A DNA stretch of 64,000 nt, from the NCBI GenBank assembly GCA_046330395.1, contig JAXLSS010000019.1, positions 1 to 64,000 on the forward strand. The letters are read 5' to 3'. The notes beneath the pieces are model-generated. The model was given only the letters and a program-made list of their open reading frames with translations. It was not told where the DNA came from and did not search any database. The DNA is from Ga0077560 sp046330395. GTDB taxonomy: Bacteria > Actinomycetota > Thermoleophilia > Miltoncostaeales > Miltoncostaeaceae. A program made the translations under genes and the position numbers. Shown here one piece after another: positions 38,027-47,309 of this stretch (the stretch's first letter is position 1; each line of letters opens with the position of its first letter).

Positions 38027-39187
38027 ATGACGACCGTCGGCGTGGTCACCGAAATCAAGCCCGATGAGCACCGGGTGGGGCTCACCCCGGCGGGCGCGCG
38101 CGAGCTGGTGGCCCGGGGCCACCGCGTCCTGGTGCAGCGCGGCGCCGGGATGGGGTCGGCCATCGCGGACGCCGAGTACACGGCGCAGGGTGCCGAGATC
38201 TTCCCCGACGCGGGCGGCGTGTTCGCGGCGGCGGAGCTGGTGGTGAAGGTCAAGGAGCCCCAGCCGGCGGAGATCGCGAGCCTGCGGCCCGGCCAGGTGC
38301 TGTTCACCTACCTGCACCTGGCGCCCGATCCCGACCAGACCCGCGGGCTGATCCGCAGCGGCGCCACCTGCATCGCCTACGAGACGGTGACCGACCGCCA
38401 CGGCCGGCTGCCGCTGCTGGCACCCATGAGCGAGGTGGCGGGGCAGATCGCCGTGCAGGCGGGCGCGTTCATGCTGATGCGCCCGATGGGCGGTCGCGGC
38501 GCGCTGCTGGGCCGGGTGCCCGGCGTGGCCGCCGGGCGGGTCATGGTGATCGGCGGAGGGGTGGCGGGCCAGAACGCCGCGGAGGTCGCCCGCGGGCTGG
38601 GTGCATCGGTGGTGGTGCTTGATCGCAGCATCGAGCGCCTGCGCGAGCTGGACGCCCTGTGGGATGGCCGCATCGAGACCATCCACTCCTCCGCGCTCAC
38701 CATCGAGAACCTGCTCCCCCAGATGGACCTCGTGATCGGGGCCGTCCTGGTGGCCGGTGCCCGTGCCCCGTGGGTGATCCGCCGCCCGCAGCTGGCCACC
38801 ATGCGGCGGGGCGGGGTGCTGGTGGACATCTCCATCGACCAGGGCGGCTGCTTCGAGACGTCGCGTGCCACGACGCATTCCGCGCCCACCTACGAGGTCG
38901 ACGGGGTGCTGCACTACTGCGTGGCGAACATGCCGGGCGCGGTCCCCGCCACCTCCACATATGCGCACACCAACGCGACGCTCCCGTACCTGCTCAGGCT
39001 GTGTGACGAGGGCGTGACGGCGGCGCTGCGGTCGGACCCCGGGTTGATGCGGGGCCTCGCGGTGGTGGGCGGGCACCTCGTCTCCGAGCCCGTGGCGACG
39101 AGCCAGGGGCTGGCGTGGATGCCGCCGGAGGCGGCGCTGGCCGCGGTGGACGGCGGGCTCGCGCCGGGAGCCCCGGCCGCCGCCTGA
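38027..39187 (+). CDS. ald: Alanine dehydrogenase
   Basis: A 386-residue NAD-dependent enzyme converting L-alanine to pyruvate and ammonia and back. Catalytic residues fit: Lys in LVVKVKEPQPAE and His in FTYLHLAPDPDQT. The nucleotide-binding motif is VMVIGGGVAGQNAAEVARGLGASVVVLD (partly quoted), and the segments APMSEVAGQIAVQAGA and VDISIDQGGCFETS are typical. Length slightly exceeds the usual 370 through an alanine-rich tail. Regulated probably by the divergent Lrp-type protein. Confidence 0.94.
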   Translation: MTTVGVVTEIKPDEHRVGLTPAGARELVARGHRVLVQRGAGMGSAIADAEYTAQGAEIFPDAGGVFAAAELVVKVKEPQPAEIASLRPGQVLFTYLHLAPDPDQTRGLIRSGATCIAYETVTDRHGRLPLLAPMSEVAGQIAVQAGAFMLMRPMGGRGALLGRVPGVAAGRVMVIGGGVAGQNAAEVARGLGASVVVLDRSIERLRELDALWDGRIETIHSSALTIENLLPQMDLVIGAVLVAGARAPWVIRRPQLATMRRGGVLVDISIDQGGCFETSRATTHSAPTYEVDGVLHYCVANMPGAVPATSTYAHTNATLPYLLRLCDEGVTAALRSDPGLMRGLAVVGGHLVSEPVATSQGLAWMPPEAALAAVDGGLAPGAPAAA

Positions 39188-39191
39188 GGAT

Positions 39192-39227
39192 CCGGGGCCT
39201 TGCGGGACGGCGCGGCGAAGGCCCCGG
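39192..39227. terminator. Bidirectional hairpin between ald and ppk
   Basis: CCGGGGCCTT and AAGGCCCCGG form a perfect ten-base stem with a 16-base loop between convergent stops. Confidence 0.6.
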
Positions 39228-39236
39228 GGCCCGCCG

Positions 39237-41320
39237 CTACACTCGCTTGCCGCCCTCGGCCAGACGCGCCAGCGCCATGAGCTCGTCCTGGCTGTTGCAG
39301 CGGTCCTCGCCCTCGGCCGGCGCCAGGCGCGTCCAGGATCCGTCGGGGCCCAGGCGCCAGGCCAGGGCGTTGTCGGCCAGCATCAGGCCGAGGGCCGTCA
39401 GCAGCTCCCGCCTGCACGCGGGGTCGTCCACCGGGGCGACCACCTCCACGCGGTGGTCCAGGTTGCGCACCATCATGTCCGCCGAGCCGATCCACACCCG
39501 GGCCTCGTCACCGGAGTGGAAGGCGAAGATGCGGGCGTGCTCCAGGAAGCGCCCCACGATGCTCACCACGCGGATGTTCTCGCTCACCTCCGGCAGGCCG
39601 GGGCGGAGGGCGCAGATGCCGCGAACCACCAGGTCCACGGGCACTCCGGCGGCCGAGGCCCGGTAGAGCGCCTGGATCACCGCGCCGTCCACCAGGGCGT
39701 TCATCTTCATCACGACGCGCCCGGGGATGCCCTCCCGGTGGGCGGCCACCACGCGCTCCACCTCGGCCACGAGGCCGTCGCGCAGGTGCATCGGGGCCAC
39801 CAGGATGCGCTCGTACCTGGGGGGACGCGCGAAGCCGGTGAGGTGGTTGAACAGGTTCGCCACGTCCTCGGTGATGAACTCATCGCACGTGAACAGGCCC
39901 ACGTCGGTGTACAGCCCCGCGGTGCTGGGGTTGTAGTTGCCGGTGCCGATGTGGACGTAGCGCCGCACGCGATCGCCCTCACGACGCACCACGAAGCACA
40001 GCTTGCCGTGCGTCTTGAGCCCCGGGATGCCGAACACCACGTGCACGCCGGCCCGCTCCAGGGCGCGCGCCCAGCGGATGTTGCGCTCCTCGTCGAACCG
40101 GGCCTTCACCTCCACCAGGCACACCGTCTGGATGCCGCGCTCCGCGGCGCGGATCAGCGCCGGCACGATGGGCGAGTCACCGCTGGTGCGGTACACGGTC
40201 TGCTTGATGGCCAGCACGTTGGGGTCGTCCACGGCCTGCACCACGAACCGCTCCACCGAGGCGGTGAAGTCGTCGTAGGGATGGTGCACCAGCAGGTCGC
40301 CCGACCGGATCGCCGCGAACATGTCCAGGGGTTCGTCACCCTCGTCCACCCGCAGCCGCCAGGGCACCGCGGGGCGCCATTCGGGGTCACGCAGCTCGGG
40401 CCGGTCCAGCGTGGCCACGCTCCACAGGCACGTGTGGTCCATCAGCCCGTCCACGAAGAAGACCTCGCGCGGCTCCACCCCCAGCGCCGTGGTGAGCTGT
40501 TCCAGCACCTCGGCCGGGGCGCCGTGCTGCACCTCCAGCCGCACCACGTGGCCGAACCGGCGCTGGCGCAGCTGGTCCTCCACCGCGCCCAGCAGGTCGT
40601 CGGCGTCCTCGGAGATGTCGAAGTCGGCGTCGCGGGTGACGCGGAACAGCACCATCTGGGCGATCTGCATGCCGGGGAACAGACGCGGCGCGTGCGCCTG
40701 GATGAGCTGTTCCAGCGGCACCAGCCGGTCGCCGGCCGGGAACAGCCGTGACAGCCCCGGGGGCACCTTCACCCGCGCGAACCGCTGCTCGCCGGTGTCG
40801 GGGTCGCGCACCAGGAGGCCCAGGTTGAGCGACAGCCCGGAGATGTACGGGAACGGCAGCCCGGGCCCCACGGCCAGGGGCGTGAGGGCGGGGAACACCT
40901 GGCGCTCGAAGCCCAGCTCGGCGGCGGCGCGCTGATCCCCATCGAGGTCCTCGAGGTCGCTCACCACCACGCAGCGGCCTCGCGCATGGCCGGGCGGATG
41001 TCGCCCTCCCAGATGTCGCGCTGCCGTGCCACCAGCCCGCGCACCCGTTCGGCGATGCCGTCCAGCACCGCCTGCCGCGGCATGAGGTCGGGGGTGGACG
41101 GCCGCCGGCCCGCGGCCGCGGCCTCCTGGATGGCGGCCACGCGCACCATGAAGAACTCGTCGAGGTTGCTGGAGAAGATGGCCAGGAACTTGCAGCGCTC
41201 CAGCAGGGGCTGCTGGGGGTCGGCGGCCAGGGCCAGCACCCGCGAGTTGAAGTCCAGCCAGCTGAGCTCGCGGTTGGTGTACAGCTCGGGGCGGGTGAGC
41301 GACGGTTCGGTGGTGGTCAT
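39237..41320 (-). pseudogene. ppk: Polyphosphate kinase 1, interrupted by one frameshift
   Basis: Together the two frames encode a full-length PPK1 of about 694 residues. The N-terminal part (start 41320) has LYTNRELSWLDFNSRVLALA and FLAIFSSNLDEFFMVRVAAI, then hits a TGA at 40961 after AMREAAAWW. The rest continues in the -1 frame from about 40975 with VVVSDLEDLDGDQRAAAELG, PLAVGPGLPFPYIS, the catalytic KTHGKL, HIGTGNYNPSTA, and the C-terminal phospholipase D-like half. Adding one base near 40975 restores a single frame. All catalytic motifs are intact, so this is either a recent lesion or a sequence error. The start overlaps the protease stop (ATGA). Confidence 0.85.
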
Positions 41321-42618
41321 GGGCGGGTCCGTGGGCGGGAGGCGGGCGTGGCCGGGGCGGGCAGGGTGCCGGCCGCGGTGCGGCGCAGCCGCAGCGTGTA
41401 GGCCCCGGAGCCTCGCACCCCGGTGACGTCGATGTCATAGACCCCGGCACTCACCGCGGTGAACGACAGGGTCTCATCGGCACCCGGGCCGATGGACGTC
41501 CCGGCCAGCCACGTGCGCGCGAACCGGGCCCCGGGGCGGTACCCGGGCGTGCCGGGGCGCCACAGCCGCAGGTCCATGTCGGTGCCCGAGGGCCCGGTGA
41601 GGGTGGCGGTGAGCGACTCACCCTGGGTGAGGGTGACCCGGTACATGTCGCGGGGGTCGTCCCACGACCCCACGGTGCCGCGCAGGGTGGCCTCGGCCGC
41701 ACCGGAGTTCCACAGGCCCGGCCGGCGGCGGGCGGCCTGGCGAGGATCGTCGTTGGGCTCGGGGCTGTCGGCCGGTGGCGTGGGCAGCGTCAGCGCGTGG
41801 GCCAGGTCCACCATGCCGGCGCCCGTACCGGGGTCGGGGCCCACCGGGCCCACGTCGCGCGCCGAGGCCACCAGGATGGCCCGCACCTGCGATGCCTTCA
41901 GCGACGGCCGGGCGGCCCACACCCGCGCCGCCACGCCGCTCACCACGGCGGCCGCCATGGACGACCCCGACAGGGTCCCGTAGCCGCCGGGCAGCGTGGA
42001 CAGCAGGTTGGCCCCGGGTGCCGCCAGGGCGATCTGCGATCCGCCGGTGGAGGTGGGCAGCGGCTGGCCCGAGTCGTCCACCGCGGCCACGCTCAGCACG
42101 TGGCGGTACGCGCCCGGGAACTCCCGCACGGTGCGCCCGCTGTTCCCGCCGGCCACCACCACCAGCGCCCCGCGCGCCACCGCGTCGGCGATGGCCTCCT
42201 GCTCGGGGGCCGAGTACCCGCCGCCGCCGAAGGACACGTTGATGACGCGCGCCCCGCGGGCGGCCGCGTAGCGGATGCCGCGCACCAGGGCGGACGTGGT
42301 GGCGCTGCCCGACGAGTCGGCCACCTTCACGATCAGCAGGCGGGCCGAGGAGACCCCGTGCACCGACGAGCCCACCGCCTGCCCGGCGATGATGCCGGCC
42401 ACGTGGGTGCCGTGCCCGTCGTGATCCTCGAACGGGTTGGGGCTGCCCTCCGCGAACGACCGCGAGCCGGCCACGTCCACGCGCTGGCGCAGGGACGGAT
42501 GCGTGCCGTCGATGCCCGTGTCCACCACCGCCACCTCCGGCGGGGTCTGCCCGGCCGGGGCGCGTGACCAGCGGATGTCGGTGAGGTACGGCTGCTGTCC
42601 GCCGCGGGTGACCGTCAC
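41317..42618 (-). CDS. Subtilisin-like serine protease (S8 family)
   Basis: A 433-residue peptidase. The catalytic triad is present: VAVVDTGIDGTHP (Asp), DHDGHGTHVAGIIAG (His), and GTLSGSSMAAAVVSGVAA (Ser; usually GTSMA). The oxyanion Asn is in VVVAGGNSG. A C-terminal pre-peptidase-type beta domain follows (YRVTLTQGESLTATLTGPSG). No signal peptide or inhibitor prodomain precedes the catalytic domain from the GTG at 42618, although the 15 codons just upstream (after an in-frame TAG) read like the end of a signal sequence. The stop overlaps the ppk start. Confidence 0.85.
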   Translation of the reverse strand: MTVTRGGQQPYLTDIRWSRAPAGQTPPEVAVVDTGIDGTHPSLRQRVDVAGSRSFAEGSPNPFEDHDGHGTHVAGIIAGQAVGSSVHGVSSARLLIVKVADSSGSATTSALVRGIRYAAARGARVINVSFGGGGYSAPEQEAIADAVARGALVVVAGGNSGRTVREFPGAYRHVLSVAAVDDSGQPLPTSTGGSQIALAAPGANLLSTLPGGYGTLSGSSMAAAVVSGVAARVWAARPSLKASQVRAILVASARDVGPVGPDPGTGAGMVDLAHALTLPTPPADSPEPNDDPRQAARRRPGLWNSGAAEATLRGTVGSWDDPRDMYRVTLTQGESLTATLTGPSGTDMDLRLWRPGTPGYRPGARFARTWLAGTSIGPGADETLSFTAVSAGVYDIDVTGVRGSGAYTLRLRRTAAGTLPAPATPASRPRTRP

Positions 42619-42663
42619 CGGGGGGCCGGGGAGCGGGACGGGGAGCGCGACGCCGACCAGCGT

Positions 42664-43032
42664 CTACACCCTCAGGCGGAAGGCCGCGACCGCCAGGAGC
42701 ACCAGCAACGCCAGCCCCGCCACGATGCCGAGGGCCACGCCCAGGCCGATGACCAGGGGCACGGCCACCACCAGCCCCTGCGCGATGGCCACGATCATGA
42801 GGGCGTCGCGGGGGATGCCGGCGGGCACGCGCTGCATGCCCAGCACCGCCACCACCAGCAGCAGCAGGGCGAAGACGGTCATCATCAGCGTGCCCGGGTG
42901 CCCGAAGATGATGTACGCCACCTCCAGCAGCGCCAGGCATGCGGCCAGGAACAGGCGCCGCTGGCGCAGCCACAGCGCGAGGCGGGGAACCATCCCGCGG
43001 GGCGGTTCGTCGATGACGGGCAGGTCACGCAT
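42664..43032 (-). CDS. Small integral membrane protein
   Basis: A 122-residue protein with about four hydrophobic segments (LFLAACLALLEVAYIIFG, LMMTVFALLLLVVAVLG, ALMIVAIAQGLVVAVPLVIGLG partly quoted, and IVAGLALLVLLAVAAF). The N-terminus is polar (RDLPVIDEPPRGM). The ATG at 43032 lies nine bases after a TACACT hexamer. Family unknown. It lies 45 bases upstream of the protease gene on the same strand. Confidence 0.75.
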   Translation of the reverse strand: MRDLPVIDEPPRGMVPRLALWLRQRRLFLAACLALLEVAYIIFGHPGTLMMTVFALLLLVVAVLGMQRVPAGIPRDALMIVAIAQGLVVAVPLVIGLGVALGIVAGLALLVLLAVAAFRLRV

Positions 43033-43041
43033 GGAATGGCC

Positions 43042-43047
43042 AGTGTA
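43042..43047 (-). promoter_or_regulatory. -10 hexamer TACACT, leaderless type
   Basis: On the minus strand TACACT lies nine bases before the ATG at 43032. Confidence 0.45.
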
Positions 43048-43088
43048 GCCCCACACCGGGGACGGCTCGCCAGGGCGCGGGCGCGATG

Positions 43089-44597
43089 TCACACCGGCAC
43101 GGCCGCGCCGGAGGTGGTGGCGGGCGGTTCGGGCACGTACAGGCGGGTCATGTCGATCCCGATGCATGCCGTGCGCCACTCCGCGGGGAAGTCGGCCGCG
43201 GGCGACATCCACGACGACGGGTCGAACGCGTTCAACATCGACAGGAAGGCGTCGGTCATCTCGGGGTCGAACTGGCGGCCGCGCTCCGCCTGCAGCTCGG
43301 CGACGGCCTCGTGGTGCGACCGCGCCGCGCGGAAGGGCCGGCGGGCGGTCATGGCGTCGTAGCTGTCGCACAGGGCCACCACGCGCGCCAGCAGCGGGAT
43401 GTGCACGCCGGCCAGACCGGCGCCGTAGCCGGAGCCGTCCCAGCGCTCGTGGTGCGAGCGCACGCCCTCCACCAGCGCGGGGGCGAAGGCCACGTTGGCA
43501 AGCGCATCCGCGCCCCAGTCGGGGTGCTGGCGGATCACCGCCCACTCGTCGTCGGTGGGGGAACCCGCCTTTCGCAGCACGGCGTCGGGCACGCCCACCT
43601 TGCCGATGTCGTGCACCAGCCCCACCACGTGCGCCAGGGCCTGGTCCTCGGGCGTCCACCCCAGCTCGGCCGCCAGCCCGCGGCACAGCCGGCCCACGCT
43701 GGCCGCGTGCCGTGCGGTGTAGCGGTCCTTCAGGTCCACCAGCGCCACCAGCGCCAGCACGGTGCCGGTGGCGACGTCGTGGAGCTGCCCCACGGCCACG
43801 TCGGCACGGGTGAGCGCGACCCGCTCCGCGCGCAGCGCCCGCTGCTCGGCGGCCTCAGCGCGCTCCCGTGCATCCTCGGCGTCGCGGCGGGCCCGGGTCT
43901 CGGCGTCGCGGCCGCGGATCGCCTCCAGCAGGGCAAGCAGCAGGCCCACCGCCATGACACCCACCAGTCCCACCACGGCCCGCTGCGTGGTGCCGGTGAC
44001 GGCCGCGCCGAGGCCCAGGGAGGCCACGACGATGGTGGAGCCCACGACGTCGGCGGCGGCCACCTTGCGCAGGTTGGCGCGCCACACCTCGCGCGGGTCC
44101 TCGCCGTAGCGCGTGGCGATGAGGCCGGCCACCAGGGTGTGGTTGACCACGAAGAACCCGATGGCGCCCAGCGCCGCCGCCAGGAACCAGCGCGCGTCCC
44201 CCACCGAGGTGTGGGCGGCGTGGCCGCCCGCCAGCCGGAAGGTGCCCACCGCCGCGCCCCCCGACAGGGTCAGGGCCCCTGCGTTGCCGATCATCACCCA
44301 GCGCCCGTAGGCGCGGTTGTCGCCGGCCGCCAGCAGCCCGCCGAGGGCGGGGGCCACCCCGGGGGAGCAGACGTAGGCGGCCGCCAGCACCGGCAGGTGC
44401 ACCAGGCTCAGGGCCGTGCGGCCGGACTCGGCGACGGTGCCGATGGCCGCGGCGATGAGCCCCGCAACCAGGACGACCGCCAGCGTGCCGTCGACGCGCA
44501 GGCCGGACAGCAGGAGGGCCACGAGGACCACGGCCGCACCGGAGACGGCCAGGATGCTGCAGTACGTCCGGTAAGGGGGCGGTTCCGGAGCGGACAT
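43089..44597 (-). CDS. Membrane HD-GYP-type phosphohydrolase
   Basis: A 502-residue protein. The first 220 residues contain about seven membrane segments, followed by a charged coiled coil (RDAETRARRDAEDARERAEA) and a C-terminal HD domain: RHAASVGRLCRGLAAELG, HDIGKVGVPDAVL, HHERWDGSGYGAGLAG, and ALCDSYDAMTARRPF. The layout is that of membrane-anchored c-di-GMP phosphodiesterases. The GYP triad reads GYG here, so full activity is uncertain. The ATG at 44597 lies eight bases after TAACAT. Confidence 0.88.
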   Translation of the reverse strand: MSAPEPPPYRTYCSILAVSGAAVVLVALLLSGLRVDGTLAVVLVAGLIAAAIGTVAESGRTALSLVHLPVLAAAYVCSPGVAPALGGLLAAGDNRAYGRWVMIGNAGALTLSGGAAVGTFRLAGGHAAHTSVGDARWFLAAALGAIGFFVVNHTLVAGLIATRYGEDPREVWRANLRKVAAADVVGSTIVVASLGLGAAVTGTTQRAVVGLVGVMAVGLLLALLEAIRGRDAETRARRDAEDARERAEAAEQRALRAERVALTRADVAVGQLHDVATGTVLALVALVDLKDRYTARHAASVGRLCRGLAAELGWTPEDQALAHVVGLVHDIGKVGVPDAVLRKAGSPTDDEWAVIRQHPDWGADALANVAFAPALVEGVRSHHERWDGSGYGAGLAGVHIPLLARVVALCDSYDAMTARRPFRAARSHHEAVAELQAERGRQFDPEMTDAFLSMLNAFDPSSWMSPAADFPAEWRTACIGIDMTRLYVPEPPATTSGAAVPV

Positions 44598-44605
44598 TCC
44601 CGCCC

Positions 44606-44611
44606 ATGTTA
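44606..44611 (-). promoter_or_regulatory. -10 hexamer TAACAT, leaderless type
   Basis: On the minus strand TAACAT lies eight bases before the ATG at 44597. Confidence 0.45.
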
Positions 44612-44738
44612 TGCGGGTTTCGCCGGACTTCCTACTTGTGCCCGCGCAGATTGATGAAAGACGCGGGTGAGCGGTCGAATCCCCACGGGGACGGCCGCGG
44701 TGCGGGCCGTGGGAACGCCCGGGCCCGCGCGGAGCGGA

Positions 44739-44819
44739 TCAGCGGCCGTACACGGCACCGCCCAGGGCGGCGAGCAGCGTGGAGGCGGCGGTGGCGAACA
44801 TGAACAGGCGCGGCTTCAT
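44739..44819 (-). CDS. Possible 26-residue membrane micropeptide
   Basis: An ATG preceded by AGGAG at eight-base spacing opens a frame for 26 residues: two basic residues, then a hydrophobic stretch (LFMFATAASTLLAALGGAVYG) and a final arginine, compatible with a single membrane helix. It lies in the otherwise empty 320-base gap between ispE and the HD-GYP gene. There is no family evidence; a chance frame is possible. Confidence 0.35.
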   Translation of the reverse strand: MKPRLFMFATAASTLLAALGGAVYGR

Positions 44820-44917
44820 GTGGACAACTCCTGTTGTGCGGTTGGGGGACGTGTGCTAACCACCCCCTCTTTCGGCCCCTCCGCCGCGCGTCTGAGCGTT
44901 CGGGCACCCCGAACCGC

Positions 44918-45748
44918 TCAGCCGTCCGCACCCCCAGGCCGGCACACCCACGCGCCCCGCAGTGCGGCGCCGGCCGCCTCGGCACGCCCCGGGTCGTCGA
45001 ACAGCCCCGCCACGGCCCCACCGCTGCCGCACAGCAGCACATCGCGCGCGCCCTGGGCGCGCAGGGCCCGCGCCACGCCCCCCAGCGCGGGCGCGCAGGC
45101 CAGGGCCGCGGGCCACAGATCGTTGGCCACCCAATCGCCGGTGGTCCACGGCGCGTCGGGCGGGTCGGCGGGCGGCGGCGTGGCGTGGCCGATGCGGTCG
45201 AACGCCGCGTACACCCGGGCGGTGGAGAGGGGCTGCACCGGCGGGTGCACCACCACCCAGAGCCCCACCGGCATGGCCGCGGGGCGCAGCACCTCACCCC
45301 GCCCGGTGGCCCACCGGGCGCCGCCCCGGATGAAGAAGGGCACATCCGACCCCACCGTGGCCGCCACCGCCTCCAGCGCGGCGTCGTCCACATCCAGCCC
45401 CAAGAGCCGCCGGGCGGCCAGCAGCGTGGCCGCCGCGTCGGAGCTGCCACCGCCCAGGCCCGCCTGGGCGGGGATGCGCTTGTCGATGCGCACGGCCAGG
45501 TGCGGCAGGGGGCCGCCCAGGTGCGCCTCCAGCGCATCCAGCGCCCGCCAGGCCAGGTTGTCCGCGCCGTCGATGCCCGGGCAGTCCACGCGCCGGTCCC
45601 GCGCGCGGCGCACCGTGACGACGTCGTGCAGCCCGTCCAGGGTGACCATGAGGGTCCCCACCGGGTGGTACCCGTCCGCGCCCACCGGCCCCACGCGCAG
45701 GCACAGGTTGAGCTTGGCGGGCGCGATGAGGGTTACGGTTCCGGCCAC
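44918..45748 (-). CDS. ispE: 4-diphosphocytidyl-2-C-methyl-D-erythritol kinase
   Basis: A 276-residue GHMP-family kinase of the MEP pathway. Motif 1 is APAKLNLCLRVG, the ATP-binding motif 2 is IPAQAGLGGGSSDAAATL, and motif 3 is LLCGSGGAVAGLF near the C-terminus. It starts at GTG 45748 and overlaps the end of rsmA by 16 bases, the classic rsmA-ispE arrangement, so translation is coupled. With ispH it gives two MEP steps in this window. Confidence 0.93.
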   Translation of the reverse strand: MAGTVTLIAPAKLNLCLRVGPVGADGYHPVGTLMVTLDGLHDVVTVRRARDRRVDCPGIDGADNLAWRALDALEAHLGGPLPHLAVRIDKRIPAQAGLGGGSSDAAATLLAARRLLGLDVDDAALEAVAATVGSDVPFFIRGGARWATGRGEVLRPAAMPVGLWVVVHPPVQPLSTARVYAAFDRIGHATPPPADPPDAPWTTGDWVANDLWPAALACAPALGGVARALRAQGARDVLLCGSGGAVAGLFDDPGRAEAAGAALRGAWVCRPGGADG

Positions 45749-46557
45749 CGCAGTCGCTCCGTCAGCTCGGGGAACCGCTCCGGGGTCAGGTGCTCGGCAC
45801 GGGCGCCGGGCGGGCACCCCATCTCGGTCAACGCGGCCACCACCCGGTCGCGGTCGGCACCGGCGGCGCCCAGGGTGTTGCGCAGCGTCTTGCGCCGCTG
45901 GCCGAAGGCCGCGCGGACGCACCGGCGCACCCGGGCGTCGGCACCCGGCCCGCGCCGCGTGAACGCCACCAGCGCCGAGTCCACCCGGGGCGGGGGCACG
46001 AACACGTCCCGGCCCACGTTGCGGCGGAACGCGGGCGCGCATGCCAGTTGCAGGAGCACGCTGGGGGCGCCGTACAGGGGATCCCCGGCGGGCGCCATCC
46101 ACCGGTCGGCCACCTCGCGCTGGGTCATCACGCACCACCGCTCCACCCCGGGCAGGCGCCAGGTGCTCTCCACCATCACGGGGGTGGCGATGTGGTATGG
46201 CAGGTTCGACACCAGCACCGTGGGGGCGGGCCGCAGGTCCTCCCAGGGCAGGGCCATGGCGTCACCCCAGTGCACGTCCACGTTCCGCGCCCCGGCCAGG
46301 GCGTCGTCCAGCACCGGGCCCAGGCGCGGATCCACCTCGGCCGTGTGCACCCACGCGGCATGGCGGCACAGGGCGGCCGTGAGCACCCCCGGGCCCGCGC
46401 CCACCTCGAACACCACGTCGTCCCCCGTCACCCCGGCCTCGCGCACCGCAACGTCCACCAGGTTCTCATCAACCAGGAAGTGCTGTCCCAGATCGGTGTC
46501 CGGTCGCAGGCCGTGGGCGGCCAGGAGCCGCAGCACGTGCACCCGGGGGGCGCTCAC
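45733..46557 (-). CDS. rsmA: 16S rRNA dimethyladenosine methyltransferase
   Basis: A 274-residue KsgA-type enzyme dimethylating two adjacent adenines near the 3' end of 16S rRNA. Visible motifs: LGQHFLVDENLVD, SAM-binding VFEVGAGPGVLTAALC, acidic loop AEVDPRL, catalytic VSNLPYHIATPV, and VPPPRVDSALVAF. The GTG at 46557 overlaps the tatD stop. Third gene of the metG-tatD-rsmA-ispE run. Confidence 0.94.
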   Translation of the reverse strand: MSAPRVHVLRLLAAHGLRPDTDLGQHFLVDENLVDVAVREAGVTGDDVVFEVGAGPGVLTAALCRHAAWVHTAEVDPRLGPVLDDALAGARNVDVHWGDAMALPWEDLRPAPTVLVSNLPYHIATPVMVESTWRLPGVERWCVMTQREVADRWMAPAGDPLYGAPSVLLQLACAPAFRRNVGRDVFVPPPRVDSALVAFTRRGPGADARVRRCVRAAFGQRRKTLRNTLGAAGADRDRVVAALTEMGCPPGARAEHLTPERFPELTERLRWPEP

Positions 46558-47309
46558 CAGCCGAACGCGCGCGCCGCGTTTGCGGTGGTGAGCGCATCGC
46601 ACTCGCCCACCGCCATGCCGCGCACGGCGGCCAGCGCCGCCAGGGTGTGCGCCACGTTGGCCGGCTCGTTGGGCCTGCCCCGGCGCGGAACGGGCGCCAG
46701 GTACGGGCTGTCGGTCTCCACCAGCAGCCGGTCGGCGGGGATCCGGGCGGCCGCGGCGCGCAGCTCCTCGTTCTTGGGGTAGGTGATGGGCCCCGCGAAG
46801 CTGGTGAACCAGCCCGCGTCGATCACGCGGTCCACGTGCGCGGCCTCGGTGATGCTGAAGCAGTGCAGGATCACCACCACCCCGTCGGCCTGGCGCTCCA
46901 GGACGTCCAGGGTCTCCTCGGTGGCCTCGCGGGTGTGGATCACCAGCGGCAGCCCCGCCGCACGGGCCAGCGCGATCTGGGCGGTGAACGCCCGCATCTG
47001 GGCCTCGGGGGTGGAGTGGTTGCGGAAGTGGTCGAGGCCGCATTCGCCGACGGCCACCACCCGCGGGTGCGCGGCGAGCTCCGCCACCCAGTGGGCGTCC
47101 GCGTCGGTCCAGCCGTCTGCGTCGTGCGGGTGCACGCCCACGGCCGCCCACACCATGGGGTGCTCCTCGGCCAGCGCCACCGCGCGCACGCTCGACTCAC
47201 GCCCCACGCCGATGGTCACCACGCGCTCCACCCCGGCGTCGGCGGCCGCCCGCAGCAGCTGCGGCACCGGCACCTCGCATGACTCCAGGTGGGCGTGGGT
47301 GTCGACTAC
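46554..47309 (-). CDS. tatD: TatD family metal-dependent hydrolase, non-canonical start
   Basis: A 251-residue TIM-barrel nuclease-like hydrolase. Metal ligands are in VVDTHAHLES, VAVGECGLDHFR, PLVIHTREA, VILHCFSI and LLVETDSPYLAP. The family start lies immediately before VDTHAHL, where the codon is GTA (47309-47307), overlapping the metG stop TAG as GTAG. GGAAGGG lies eight bases upstream. No ATG, GTG or TTG is near in frame; the next plausible start is far inside metG. Non-canonical initiation coupled to metG termination, or a sequence error, is inferred. Confidence 0.88.
   Translation of the reverse strand, partial: VVDTHAHLESCEVPVPQLLRAAADAGVERVVTIGVGRESSVRAVALAEEHPMVWAAVGVHPHDADGWTDADAHWVAELAAHPRVVAVGECGLDHFRNHSTPEAQMRAFTAQIALARAAGLPLVIHTREATEETLDVLERQADGVVVILHCFSITEAAHVDRVIDAGWFTSFAGPITYPKNEELRAAAARIPADRLLVETDSPYLAPVPRRGRPNEPANVAHTLAALAAVRGMAVGECDALTTANAARAFGW

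Noticed and set aside
41321..41450. Extended N-terminus for the downstream ppk1 frame
   Set aside because: This stretch encodes noise in that frame; the true PPK1 N-terminus is in the other frame starting at 41320.
44660..44700. tRNA suggested by GGTCGAATCCCC
   Set aside because: The T-loop lacks a base and no acceptor, D or anticodon arms can be drawn.
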